Under the pieces are notes generated by a model. That model saw only the letters and a list, made by a program, of their open reading frames with translations. It was not told the DNA's origin and searched no databases. The position numbers were made by a program, and so were the translations under genes. DNA of 64,000 nucleotides. It comes from Bacteroidales bacterium. Its GTDB lineage: Bacteria; Bacteroidota; Bacteroidia; Bacteroidales; P3. Of this stretch, positions 12,627 through 21,728 are shown piece by piece (within the stretch, counting starts at the first letter, position 1; the number at the start of each line of letters is the position of its first letter). The DNA is taken from contig JAFSOU010000092.1 of NCBI GenBank assembly GCA_017443265.1, positions 35,421-99,420 on the forward strand, written 5' to 3'.

Positions 12627-14252
12627 ATGAAGAAAAGGAATTTATACCGAAATATCATCGTTTTGTGCGTGGCAGCGCTTGTTGCGGCCTGCGCGCGTAC
12701 CGGCTACCCCTCGGGCGGCGAGACAGACCGCACCCCGCCTGTCATTACAAAGGTAACGCCCGAAAACCGTTCCACCAACTTCTCCGCCAAGGGCTTTACG
12801 CTGGAAACGGACGAGTATGTAGTGTTGAAAGATGCTAACAATCAGGTGATTATCTCGCCACCAATGAAGCAGTTCCCGCAGATTACTTCCACGGGGAAAA
12901 AAATAAAGGTAGTCATCAAGGACACGCTGCAGCCCAACACAACCTACCTCTTTCAGTTCCGCGACGCCATTGCCGACAACAACGAGGGCAACCTGCTCAA
13001 CGATTTCAGCTATGTGTTTTCCACCGGCCCCAGCATCGACAGTCTTGCTTTCTGCGGAACGGTAACCGATGCCCTCACCGGCGAACCCGACAAGAAAATC
13101 TTTGTATTCCTGTACGAGTCGTTCGACGATTCCGCAGTAGCGGCGCATCCCACTTATGCCACCAAAACCGACGACAAAGGTCATTTCCGGTTCCGCTACC
13201 TTGCCGACAAAAAATACAAAATCATAGCCCTCAACGATTTGGACAAGAGCTACACCTACAACTCAGTGGCTGAAAAGGTAGCTTTCTCTACCGACACCAT
13301 AACACCCTTTTTATTGTCGGATAGTATCAAACCCGATTACAGTAAGTTTGTGATGAGCAGTTTCGAGCAGGTGGGCACCGTGCAGCGAATCACTAAAAAG
13401 GAGTTCATCGGCAAAGACAAGGTGCAGATTGCCACTGCCATGCCAATGGCCAACCCCTCCATCACTGCCGACAGTGCACGGATTTTCTGGCTGCCCAACG
13501 CTACCAGCGACACCATAACTCTGTGGATGCTCGATAAAAACACCGATTCGCTGCGTTTTGTCGTCCGTGACACTACCGGAATCAACGACACCCTGAACCT
13601 CAAATACAACCGTCGTCGCGGGAAAAACCTCTCCAGCGGCAGCTTTATGAAAAATAATTTCAGTTCCAACCTGCCTTATTTCGACACTTTCCAGCTAACT
13701 TTCGCCAACCCCATAGCGAAAATCACCGCCCCGTCCACGGCAGTGTATTACAAAACCGCCACCGACAGCGCCTTTGCCAAAATAGTGTTCGACAGCGTAA
13801 CCCGAAGCAAAGTGCGCCTTCTCATTCCTGTAAAGCAGGGCGAGAAATACGACATCACAGTGTTCGGCGGACGTTTCACCGATATTTTCGGCACCAGCAA
13901 CGACACCGTCATTATCAAGACCGAGGTTACCACCGTGGAGAAATACGGCACTATCATAATCAATTTCGAGACCGACGAATCCTCCACGCCTTTCGTGGTA
14001 CAGCTTATGAAAGAAGCCGGCAAGGTGGTGGCCGAGGATTACTGCACCGGCAGCGGAAAAATCACCTTCCCGCATGTCCCCGCGGCCACCTACCGCATTC
14101 GCGCCATCAAGGACGACAACGGCAACCGCAAATGGGACAGCGGCAACTATTGGGAACATCGTCAGGCCGAAGAGTCGCGCTATTTCTCAAAAAGTATCAA
14201 AGTGCGCGAGAACTGGGATTTCGAAGAAACTTTCAAATGGCAGGAACAATGA
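12627..14252 (+). CDS. Ig-like domain lipoprotein
   Basis: 541 residues from ATG 12627 (MKKRNLYRNIIVL); an upstream in-frame ATG at 12606 lies before the natural signal peptide. Signal peptide ends at the lipobox VAAC, so the protein is lipidated and probably sits at the outer membrane. Residues about 25-130 resemble a bacterial Ig-like domain of the Big_5 type (TPPVITKVTPENRSTNF, LQPNTTYLFQFRDAIADNNEG). Later parts look like carboxypeptidase-regulatory and beta-sandwich repeats (GHFRFRYLADKKYKIIALND; TYRIRAIKDDNGNRKWDSGN). The stop overlaps the ung start (ATGA). The exact role is unknown. Confidence 0.82.
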   Translation: MKKRNLYRNIIVLCVAALVAACARTGYPSGGETDRTPPVITKVTPENRSTNFSAKGFTLETDEYVVLKDANNQVIISPPMKQFPQITSTGKKIKVVIKDTLQPNTTYLFQFRDAIADNNEGNLLNDFSYVFSTGPSIDSLAFCGTVTDALTGEPDKKIFVFLYESFDDSAVAAHPTYATKTDDKGHFRFRYLADKKYKIIALNDLDKSYTYNSVAEKVAFSTDTITPFLLSDSIKPDYSKFVMSSFEQVGTVQRITKKEFIGKDKVQIATAMPMANPSITADSARIFWLPNATSDTITLWMLDKNTDSLRFVVRDTTGINDTLNLKYNRRRGKNLSSGSFMKNNFSSNLPYFDTFQLTFANPIAKITAPSTAVYYKTATDSAFAKIVFDSVTRSKVRLLIPVKQGEKYDITVFGGRFTDIFGTSNDTVIIKTEVTTVEKYGTIIINFETDESSTPFVVQLMKEAGKVVAEDYCTGSGKITFPHVPAATYRIRAIKDDNGNRKWDSGNYWEHRQAEESRYFSKSIKVRENWDFEETFKWQEQ

Positions 14253-14935
14253 CAACCGTAAACCCCAACATAGAAGCGAGTTGGCTCGAGGTGCTGCGCC
14301 CCGATTTCCAATCTGACTATTTCGCGCGGCTGAAGGAGTTTTTGGTCGAGGAACGCCGGCAGTATAAGTGCTTCCCTCCGGGCAAGGACATTTTCGCAGC
14401 TTTCTGGCACACCCCTTTCGACAAGGTAAAGGTTGTGATTTTGGGACAGGACCCCTACCACAACGACGGACAGGCGCACGGACTCTGTTTTTCCGTGCCT
14501 CAAGGTGTGGCTTGCCCCCCCTCGCTGGTGAACATCTTTAAGGAGATAAACTCCGATTTGGGTTTGAACATACCCCTCACCTGCGGTACCCTCACCGGCT
14601 GGGCCGACCAAGGGGTTTTTCTGCTCAACACCACGCTAACGGTGCGGGCCCATCAGGCTTACTCGCATGCTGGACACGGCTGGGAGACATTCACCGACAG
14701 TGTTATTCGCAACCTCTCCGATCGTCGCACAGGACTGGTGTTTCTGCTTTGGGGCAGTCCCGCCATTGCCAAAGCCAAGCTTATCGACAAAAGCAAACAC
14801 CATGTGCTTACCGCTCCGCACCCCTCGCCGCTTTCGGCCTACCGTGGGTTCTTTGGTTGCCGCCATTTTTCCAAGACCAACGAAATCCTTACCGCCCAAG
14901 GCCAGCAACCTATCAACTGGGCAAAGACGGTGTGA
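14249..14935 (+). CDS. ung: Uracil-DNA glycosylase, family 1
   Basis: 228 residues from ATG 14249, which overlaps the preceding TGA; an upstream ATG at 14238 is less likely. Removes uracil from DNA as the first step of base excision repair. Motif A GQDPYHNDGQAHGL carries the water-activating aspartate (D68); LLNTTLTVR and the active-site histidine loop HPSPLSAYRGFFGCRHF are intact. Length matches the family. Two hairpins downstream close the transcript. Confidence 0.97.
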   Translation: MTTVNPNIEASWLEVLRPDFQSDYFARLKEFLVEERRQYKCFPPGKDIFAAFWHTPFDKVKVVILGQDPYHNDGQAHGLCFSVPQGVACPPSLVNIFKEINSDLGLNIPLTCGTLTGWADQGVFLLNTTLTVRAHQAYSHAGHGWETFTDSVIRNLSDRRTGLVFLLWGSPAIAKAKLIDKSKHHVLTAPHPSPLSAYRGFFGCRHFSKTNEILTAQGQQPINWAKTV

Positions 14936-15022
14936 GGGTAGTGTTGAAAATTGTATTGAATAATATAGGTGGTTGGTTGTGTGTTTTGTCATTTTATTGT
15001 TTCTCACCATAAATAAATAGCA

Positions 15023-15051
15023 AAAGAGGCGTGCCTGTGGCACGCCTCTTT
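15023..15051 (+). terminator. Intrinsic terminator after ung
   Basis: Perfect 13-bp stem AAAGAGGCGTGCC/GGCACGCCTCTTT around TGT. Confidence 0.7.
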
Positions 15052-15064
15052 CGGCACAATAAAA

Positions 15065-15096
15065 AAAAAGAGATGCCAAAAGGCATCTCTTTTTTC
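15065..15096. terminator. Bidirectional terminator between ung and the T9SS gene
   Basis: AAAAAGAGATGCC-AAAA-GGCATCTCTTTTT; symmetrical A/T tails let it serve the converging minus-strand gene too. Confidence 0.75.
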
Positions 15097-15114
15097 TTGT
15101 ATAGAAGTTACTTA

Positions 15115-17565
15115 TTAGCGAACAATCAGTTTTTCAACTTTGCTGAAGTTGTTGTTGGTGATACGTACGAAATAAGTACCGCGAGCCAAACCTTCGAGGT
15201 TGATCTGTTCGGTAGCGTTAGCGTTGATAACTTTCTGGCTGATAACGCGACCGTTCATATCGATAAGAGCGAAGTTAACGTCACCGTTAACACCTTCGAT
15301 TGTGAGGTTGGCAACGGAAGAAGCGGGATTGGGCTGAACTTTAACAACAGCGTTGTCGGCGATGTTCAGACCTTCACGATGGAATATAGCTTCGCAGTTG
15401 GTGTTGGCTTGCAGGTTGGCTACGCTGTACACATAGTAACCCTGGGCAACGGAGAAGTTAGGATCGGAGGTCATGTCAATGGAGTTGCCATTAACTTTAA
15501 GATCTATGAGTTGGAAGTAGTCATCAGTATTTTCATCGATAGCGAAGTTTACTGTCGAACCCTGAGGATAGCTTACAGGAGCTGTAACGGGCGAATAGTT
15601 GGTCAAATCCATGATTTCACCACCGTTAGCGGGAGTAACTGTCCAAGTAATGTTGAAGTTGGGGATGCTCTGTTCAGGACCTACAATCATACGAATCATA
15701 GGAAGACCGTGGGTACCCATACCGTAAACAGTGTTGCTGGAGCAAAGAGGTTGCAGGCAGAAAACGTTGGCGTAAGCACCAGCGCCGAAGTTGTTGTCGT
15801 AGTGGTTGGGAAGCGGAGTTCTGATAGAGTCGATAGGATCGTAGTAGAAACCTCTACTTACCGAAGGAGCAAATGTGCCGGCTTCAGCCATTTCGTAACC
15901 AATCCAGTATTTTTGGTTGGCAACCAAAGCGGGCTGCAACGGGAAGTTGATTCTTACAGTGTTGTATGTGCCATAGTTACGTTTGTCAACGAGGAATTCG
16001 TTGAGGTCGTTAGTTTGAACTGTGTATGTGGAAGCACCGGTGGCAACACGCAAGAAATATACAGAGGTGCTCGTGGGGTTGGCATCGATTGAGTCAATGG
16101 TGAGGGTAGCATCCAGTTTAGCGCCAGCAAGAGCGTAACCAGGACGGGAAGCGGGAACGATTTCAAGGCCGCGGATTACCCAACCTTGAGGAACGGTAGC
16201 GGGTGTGCAGTACATAACGCGGAGGCTGTAGCCAGCTTCACCGGTTGTAGCGTCATCGGTATACAAACCGTCAGCTGTCATACCCCATGTCCAAGCATTG
16301 TAGCCAGAGAGCCAGCCGTTATCACGACCCCAAATGTGGTCGCCATTAGTTTCTTCGTTTACATTGAATTTGATAGTGTCGAGGTTGAAAACAAGGCTGT
16401 CGCTTGTAATGCTGATCATCAGGGAGTCGATACCTGTTGTTGTGGAGGGAACATAGCCAGTTGTACCATAAGTGTTGGTGGAACCAGCGTAGTAGTTGTG
16501 CATACGTCCTGTCGGGTCGATGTAGAGGAAAGTGTCGTTAACAGCATCGGGAACAAGACTTGCTGCGCTCTGGCTGCTTGCCAAAGTGGTGCCGTTGCTG
16601 CTCTTAATGGTAGCTATAACATTGCTTTGGTTATAAGCACCAGTGTTGCGGAATGTAGAAGCCCACATGAAGGAGTTGCCACCCATTCCCTTGGGAACCA
16701 GTTGGTAACCACCGTCATACATGTTTCTGGTGTAGATGTTCATACGGTTGCTGGAAGCTGAATCAACAGCAAAGTCGTCAACCAACCAGAAATAACCATA
16801 AACGCCACCAACTGTTGTGTCGCATTTCCAACGCAGACGGAGGTAGAGGGTGTTATAAGTGTCAACGTTTGCGGGAAGAGCAACGGTTTTAACGTCTCTT
16901 GTGCTTTCGTTTGATGCCATCTCAACACCGATACGGTTGATGTAAATTTGGTTCCAGTTTACGCTGTCGTCGGAATATTCGAGGAAGCAGGAGTCGCGGT
17001 TGAATTTCATGAACCACTGGTAGAAGGAAACGTCGTAAACGTAACCCTGTGCGGGCTGAAAACCTGCAAAAGCAATCCAAGAGTCGAAGTTGCCAGTAGT
17101 GATACCACTGCTAATAGAACCAGCGTCTCTCATAGACATTGCCATGAAACCGCCACCGGACTGGGATTCGAAAAGACCACCAAGACCGCCTTGGCTGTTA
17201 ACCAACCAACCATTGGTGCGGTCGAACATTGCGGGCATAGCAGTTGCTGCTTGGGAACAAGCGGCGGCTGTTGTGTCGGAAATGTACTGCCAGAGGGCAT
17301 AGTTTGCTGTCTGGTATCCCGGATTGGTGTTACGGCCAGTCAGGAAACCCGATTGAGTGGTAAAGTCCTGTGTATACAAAGGAGCTTTTGTGAAGATTGA
17401 GCCTTTGAAGGCATCCTGCCTCTGTGTTTCTTTAGCGTCTAATTTTGTGGAAGCGCTTGCTTTCACTTCATTAGCGGCGCGGTACACTTTGGCACTTTTC
17501 GGCATTTGTGCAAATGCAACAGTTGCACACAATGCAAGACTTAAAGCCATTAATGTTTTTTTCAT
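15115..17565 (-). CDS. Secreted T9SS type A sorting-domain protein
   Basis: 816 residues. Signal peptide MKKTLMALSLALCATVAFAQ. The middle has jelly-roll/choice-of-anchor-J-like segments (SWIAFAGFQPAQGYVYDVSF, FWLVDDFAVDS) and another beta domain near residues 420-640. The C-terminus is a T9SS sorting domain: VQPNPASSVANLTIEG, FALIDMNGRVI, GLARGTYFVRI, ending KVEKLIVR. The protein should be exported by the Sec system, crossed by T9SS and attached to the surface or released. It has its own promoter and a roughly 110-base leader. Function beyond surface display is unknown. Confidence 0.9.
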   Translation of the reverse strand: MKKTLMALSLALCATVAFAQMPKSAKVYRAANEVKASASTKLDAKETQRQDAFKGSIFTKAPLYTQDFTTQSGFLTGRNTNPGYQTANYALWQYISDTTAAACSQAATAMPAMFDRTNGWLVNSQGGLGGLFESQSGGGFMAMSMRDAGSISSGITTGNFDSWIAFAGFQPAQGYVYDVSFYQWFMKFNRDSCFLEYSDDSVNWNQIYINRIGVEMASNESTRDVKTVALPANVDTYNTLYLRLRWKCDTTVGGVYGYFWLVDDFAVDSASSNRMNIYTRNMYDGGYQLVPKGMGGNSFMWASTFRNTGAYNQSNVIATIKSSNGTTLASSQSAASLVPDAVNDTFLYIDPTGRMHNYYAGSTNTYGTTGYVPSTTTGIDSLMISITSDSLVFNLDTIKFNVNEETNGDHIWGRDNGWLSGYNAWTWGMTADGLYTDDATTGEAGYSLRVMYCTPATVPQGWVIRGLEIVPASRPGYALAGAKLDATLTIDSIDANPTSTSVYFLRVATGASTYTVQTNDLNEFLVDKRNYGTYNTVRINFPLQPALVANQKYWIGYEMAEAGTFAPSVSRGFYYDPIDSIRTPLPNHYDNNFGAGAYANVFCLQPLCSSNTVYGMGTHGLPMIRMIVGPEQSIPNFNITWTVTPANGGEIMDLTNYSPVTAPVSYPQGSTVNFAIDENTDDYFQLIDLKVNGNSIDMTSDPNFSVAQGYYVYSVANLQANTNCEAIFHREGLNIADNAVVKVQPNPASSVANLTIEGVNGDVNFALIDMNGRVISQKVINANATEQINLEGLARGTYFVRITNNNFSKVEKLIVR

Positions 17566-17680
17566 TGTTTTTTTGATTTTTAATTAATAAAAAATTTATT
17601 TCCAAAACTAAGTGAATTGCTTGTTTTTCAGGGTTTTGTGTTGTAAACTCGTTAAAAAAACTCGCTTTCTTCACGGATTG

Positions 17681-17712
17681 CAAAAATATGCTTTTTTTTC
17701 GTTTCTTACAAA
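17681..17712 (-). promoter_or_regulatory. Promoter of the T9SS protein gene
   Basis: TTTG (17712-17709), 20 bases, TATTTTTG (17688-17681). Confidence 0.65.
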
Positions 17713-17878
17713 TTTTTCGTTCTTTTATATTATTAATTAATGTTAAACGACTGATTATTAATTATTTATATCTATAATATTTTTTGCTGTTTCGATTATT
17801 TTTCTTTGTTTTGTGTTTGCAGAACAATCTTTTGTAACCCCTCGAAATGAAAAATTACGTTTTTTCGACAAAAAAATG

Positions 17879-17886
17879 TATCTTTG
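17879..17886 (+). promoter_or_regulatory. -7 box of aroB
   Basis: TATCTTTG at 17879-17886; transcription would start about 9 bases before the ATG, so the message is nearly leaderless. Confidence 0.6.
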
Positions 17887-17901
17887 CAAAAAATATCCGT
17901 A

Positions 17902-18960
17902 ATGAAATCGCACAATATATTGTATAGTAACGGCCATTTGCCCGCTCTGAAATTGCTGGACAGGCATCTGAAAAGCAAACAATATCTCGGCTCCCGGTTT
18001 TTCATTCTGGGCGACAGCAACACCATCGACCATTGTCTGCCATTGTTGGTTTCCGAGGTAGGGGCGTTGCAGGAGTCGGAGTTCTTCGAGGTGGAGGCTG
18101 GCGAAGGCTGCAAGGATTTGGCCGTGGCGGAAAACCTGTGGCTGGGACTTATGGAGAGCGGTGCCGACCGCAACGCCGTTATCATAAACCTCGGCGGAGG
18201 CGCCGTGTGCGACCTCGGCGGCTTTGCGGCGGCGGCATACAAACGCGGCATACGCTACATCAACGTGCCTACTACTCTGCTGGCAATGGTGGATGCAGCT
18301 GTTGGCGGCAAGACTGCCATAAATGTGGGCGACATAAAAAATCAGGCCGGCTTTTTCTACCTCCCGCAGAGGGTGTGCATCGAACCGGCATTCCTGCAAA
18401 CGCTGCCGCAAAGGGAGCTGCTTTCGGGAACTTTCGAGATGGCCAAGACTTTCGCCGTAGCCGACAAGGAACGTTACTCGCAGTTTTGCAGGCTGTGGCA
18501 GAATGATTTTTCCATCGGCGAGGAAATGATATATGCCTGCGCCAATATCAAGGATCAAATCACCAAACGCGATTTTAAAGACACCGGCGAGCGTAAAATA
18601 CTGAATTTCGGACACACTTTCGGTCACGCTATAGAGGGTGCCATGCTCAAGTACGGCAAAGATGCTCTTTCGCACGGCGAGGCTGTGGGGTTGGGTATGG
18701 TGTGCGCTATGTACCTTTCGACCAAAAAAACGGGACTGCCGGAAAAAGTTTATGGCGATTTTGCACAAAAGGTGCGCTCGTTGCTCGGTAAACAGCACTT
18801 CACCCCAAAAACGATGGACACTATTATATATAATATGTATGCCGACAAAAAAAACGCCGTCGGTGAGATACGGTGCGTGCTGTTGAAGGACATCGGCGAG
18901 GCGGTTTGTGACATATCTGTTTCGGAAGAAGAAATTCGGGATGCTTTAGGTGTGGTTTGA
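17902..18960 (+). CDS. aroB: 3-dehydroquinate synthase
   Basis: 352 residues from ATG 17902; a TTG 18 bases upstream sits in the promoter and is rejected. Converts DAHP to 3-dehydroquinate in the shikimate pathway, using NAD+ and a divalent metal. Visible: NAD-binding INLGGGAVCDLGGFAAAAYK, TTLLAMVDAAVGGKTAIN, and metal-ligand histidines in FGHTFGHAIE and LSHGEAVGLGM. Single gene with its own promoter. Confidence 0.96.
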   Translation: MKSHNILYSNGHLPALKLLDRHLKSKQYLGSRFFILGDSNTIDHCLPLLVSEVGALQESEFFEVEAGEGCKDLAVAENLWLGLMESGADRNAVIINLGGGAVCDLGGFAAAAYKRGIRYINVPTTLLAMVDAAVGGKTAINVGDIKNQAGFFYLPQRVCIEPAFLQTLPQRELLSGTFEMAKTFAVADKERYSQFCRLWQNDFSIGEEMIYACANIKDQITKRDFKDTGERKILNFGHTFGHAIEGAMLKYGKDALSHGEAVGLGMVCAMYLSTKKTGLPEKVYGDFAQKVRSLLGKQHFTPKTMDTIIYNMYADKKNAVGEIRCVLLKDIGEAVCDISVSEEEIRDALGVV

Positions 18961-19078
18961 GGGTGAAAATGCTTGTTTTCTAACTCGCAAAACATGCTTT
19001 TTCGTATTTTCTTGGCTGTTTTTGTAAAATTTATTATACTGAAACACAGGTTGTTAAATAAAAATATTTATTTTTTTA

Positions 19079-19108
19079 TTGCTATTTCAGAAAAAAGTTG
19101 TACTTTTG
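19079..19108 (+). promoter_or_regulatory. Promoter of the tRNA-Leu pair
   Basis: TTG (19079-19081), 19 bases, TACTTTTG (19101-19108), 16 bases before the first tRNA. Confidence 0.65.
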
Positions 19109-19123
19109 CAAACCGAAAAAAAT

Positions 19124-19210
19124 GCCCAGGTGGTGAAATTGGTATACACGCCACTTTGAGGGGGTGGTGGCCTTACGGCCGTGCAAGTTCAAGTCTTGTC
19201 CTGGGCACCA
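19124..19210 (+). tRNA. tRNA-Leu (GAG)
   Basis: Acceptor GCCCAGG/CCTGGGC, anticodon loop TTGAGGG (GAG), long variable arm, T-loop TTCAAGT, discriminator A and encoded CCA. Confidence 0.93.
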
Positions 19211-19232
19211 AACAAAATCACAATTCAAGCGA

Positions 19233-19314
19233 GCCCGGGTGGCGGAATTGGTAGACGCGTACGTTTCAGGTGCGTATTTCGAGAGGAGTGCAGGTTCAAG
19301 TCCTGTCCCGGGCA
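19233..19314 (+). tRNA. tRNA-Leu (CAG)
   Basis: Acceptor GCCCGGG/CCCGGGC, anticodon stem-loop TACGT-TTCAGGT-GCGTA (CAG), long variable arm, T-loop TTCAAGT, discriminator A; CCA not encoded. Co-transcribed with the tRNA 22 bases upstream. Confidence 0.92.
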
Positions 19315-19323
19315 CAAAAAGAA

Positions 19324-19362
19324 AAAAGGTGTTGAAATTGCTTCAACACCTTTTGTTTTTTA
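19324..19362 (+). terminator. Terminator of the tRNA-Leu operon
   Basis: AAAAGGTGTTGAA/TTCAACACCTTTT stem followed by GTTTTTT. Confidence 0.75.
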
Positions 19363-19377
19363 TCATCCCACAACAAA

Positions 19378-20004
19378 TTATTCCTTCACAAAATCGGCTT
19401 TGCCGTGTTTGCACCACGGGCACACGAAATCGTCGGGGATGTTTTCGCCCTCGTAAACATATCCGCACACCTGGCACACCCAGCGGGTAACCTTTGCCTC
19501 GTCGCCGGCAGGCTTTGCCACAGCTGGTTTGATGTTTTTCTGGTAGTAGGCGTATGTGAGTGACGGTGCATCGCTAAGCTTCACAGCTTCGGTGATCTCG
19601 GCTATGAAAAGTGTGTGAGTTCCCAAGTCCTTGGCATACATCAGCTGGCCGCTTATGTAGGCGTTGGTGTATTTTGGAATGTAGTAGATTCCGTTGGCGG
19701 CACGTTTTACGGCGTCGCATTTCTCGAACTTGTTCACATCCTTGCCGCTTTGGAAGCCGAAATGCTGGATAACTTTCATCGGGGTTTCCTCGGTAAGCAG
19801 CGACACGTTGAAATGTCCGGTTTTAAGAATCATATCGTGGGTAAGGTTTTTCTTGTTCACTGTAATCATTATACGCATGGGATTGTCGGTGAGCTGCGCC
19901 ACCACGTTTATTATACAACCGTTGTCCTTTTCGCCCTCGTGGGCTGTGAGCACGTACAGTCCGTAGCCAATGCTCATCACAGCGTTTTTGTCTATGTTGT
20001 TCAT
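19378..20004 (-). CDS. Flavin reductase-like protein fused to rubredoxin
   Basis: 208 residues. Residues 1-155 are a flavin reductase (FMN-binding split-barrel) domain (MSIGYGLYVLTAHEGEKDNG; ISGQLMYAKDLGTHTLFIAE). Residues 165-208 are a rubredoxin with both cysteine pairs, CQVCGYVY and CPWCKHG. Such high-molecular-weight rubredoxins pass electrons from NAD(P)H to flavodiiron proteins, and one is encoded 10 bases upstream on the same strand. Together they would reduce O2 or NO in an anaerobe. Confidence 0.9.
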   Translation of the reverse strand: MNNIDKNAVMSIGYGLYVLTAHEGEKDNGCIINVVAQLTDNPMRIMITVNKKNLTHDMILKTGHFNVSLLTEETPMKVIQHFGFQSGKDVNKFEKCDAVKRAANGIYYIPKYTNAYISGQLMYAKDLGTHTLFIAEITEAVKLSDAPSLTYAYYQKNIKPAVAKPAGDEAKVTRWVCQVCGYVYEGENIPDDFVCPWCKHGKADFVKE

Positions 20005-20014
20005 AGTGTATGGT

Positions 20015-21220
20015 TTATTTGTTTAAATCGTTGTAAATGGTTTCTGCAATAGCCTCCAAACCGGCAATCTGGTTTTGTTTGAGGCTGGATTTAAGCGTTA
20101 TGCTGTCGTCCAAAACGTTGATATTTTTCATCTCGCCAAGGATAGCACGTATCAGCTTGCCGCTCTGCGGTGCCCACGTGCCATTTTCTATAATGGCAAA
20201 GGTTCGGTTTTGCAGGGCGTGGGCTTTGATGTCGAGCAAAAAATTCTCCATCGGGGTGAAAATGCCGTTGTTGTAGGTGGACGATGCCAGCACTATGTGC
20301 GAAAATTTGAAAGCTTCGCTCACCAGCACGCTCACGTCGGTTTTCGAAACATCGTACATGACTATGCCTTTGACGCCTTTATCGGCGAGTTTGGAGGCAA
20401 GTATGTCGGCGGCGTTTTCGGTGTTGCCGTAGATAGAGCCGTAGGCAATCATGACGCCTTTTACCTCAGGCTCGTAGCGGCTCCATTTGTCGTATTTCTC
20501 GATAAAATATCCCAAGTTGCTACGCCACAACGGTCCATGAAGCGGGCAAATCATTTTTATTTCCAAAGCCGATGCCTTTTTCAGAAGAGACTGCACCTGG
20601 GTGCCGTATTTTCCAACGATATTGGCATAATAGCGTCGGGCTTCGTCGAGGCAGTTGCGGTCGAAATCCATCTCGTCGGCGTAGAGGTTGCCGCCTATGG
20701 CTCCGAAAGTGCCGAAAGCGTCGGCGGAGAAAAGAGTGCCGGTGGCGGTGTCGAAAGTTACCATGGCTTCGGGCCAGTGCACCATGGGAGCCATAAAGAA
20801 CTGCAAGGTGTGGCTACCGGTGTTGAGTGTGTCGCCTTCGGAAACTGCCAGCGTTCGGCCTTGGAGGTCGAAATCGAAGAACTGTCCGATCATGGTTATA
20901 GCCTTGGCGTTGGAAACTATTGTTACATCGGGGTAACGGAGCAGCAGGTCGGCGATAAGTGCACAGTGGTCGGGCTCCATGTGGTTTACAACCAGATAGT
21001 TCAGCGGACGTCCGTCGAGGGCAGCCGCAACATTTTCGAAGAAATGGTGTGCCACCGAAGCATCGGCGGTGTCGAAGAGAACGGTTTTTTCGTCGCGTAG
21101 CAGATAGCTGTTGTACGACACACCGTAGGGTACTGGATATACATTTTCGAAGAGAGCCAAACGGCGGTCGCTGGCCCCAATGTAAATCAAATCGTCGTAG
21201 ATTTTTCTTGTGTTGTGCAT
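20015..21220 (-). CDS. Flavodiiron protein (A-type flavoprotein, O2/NO reductase)
   Basis: 401 residues. The N-terminal metallo-beta-lactamase-like domain keeps the diiron ligands in HMEPDH, MVHWPE, DAFG and CPLHG. The C-terminal flavodoxin domain has the FMN-binding loop AYGSIYGNTENAA and ENGTWAPQSGK. Reduces O2 to water and/or NO to N2O. First gene of a two-gene unit with the flavin reductase-rubredoxin. Its -7 box is at 21258-21265. Confidence 0.94.
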   Translation of the reverse strand: MHNTRKIYDDLIYIGASDRRLALFENVYPVPYGVSYNSYLLRDEKTVLFDTADASVAHHFFENVAAALDGRPLNYLVVNHMEPDHCALIADLLLRYPDVTIVSNAKAITMIGQFFDFDLQGRTLAVSEGDTLNTGSHTLQFFMAPMVHWPEAMVTFDTATGTLFSADAFGTFGAIGGNLYADEMDFDRNCLDEARRYYANIVGKYGTQVQSLLKKASALEIKMICPLHGPLWRSNLGYFIEKYDKWSRYEPEVKGVMIAYGSIYGNTENAADILASKLADKGVKGIVMYDVSKTDVSVLVSEAFKFSHIVLASSTYNNGIFTPMENFLLDIKAHALQNRTFAIIENGTWAPQSGKLIRAILGEMKNINVLDDSITLKSSLKQNQIAGLEAIAETIYNDLNK

Positions 21221-21257
21221 ATATTATTATGTGTTTGTTGTTGTTTTTTTAGTCGTG

Positions 21258-21265
21258 CAAATTTA
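21258..21265 (-). promoter_or_regulatory. -7 box of the flavodiiron operon
   Basis: TAAATTTG (21265-21258) on the minus strand; -33 box unclear. Confidence 0.45.
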
Positions 21266-21593
21266 CGCAAAAAAAATGATTTATTTTGCATGGAGATATA
21301 AAAATTTGAAACCTAGCCGCTAAGTGTCGACCAACACCGCTTAAAAAACAGTTGCTGAATAATTTCGCCAGTCGCAAAAATATTTGTGATAATGCGTATA
21401 ACACCTGTTTTTTTTATACGAAAGTGCCAAAAACCGCCGGAATTGCAAAGGCATATTTCATCTTATGGAAGAAAAAATATTTTTTGCGCATTTGCACTTT
21501 TGTAATTCGTTGAATGACAAAAACATATCTGTTTCATTATTCTTTTTTGACCAAAAAACGAAAAAAAACGATTGCCGAGTGAAAAAAAAAGTG

Positions 21594-21601
21594 TATCTTT
21601 G
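21594..21601 (+). promoter_or_regulatory. -7 box of the repeat-containing T9SS gene
   Basis: TATCTTTG at 21594-21601 with TTG about 19 bases upstream (21572); leader about 120 bases. The rest of 21283-21728 is AT-rich with nothing recognised. Confidence 0.6.
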
Positions 21602-21728
21602 CAGTTGCTTTTTATTAAAGAAAAGTGAGGCGAAACGGGCTGTAAAACCATAAAAACACACCCGCAACCGTCTAAAATACAAAGAAATAAAAAAATAAGA
21701 AACAGGAATATAATCAAAGTAAAAAACG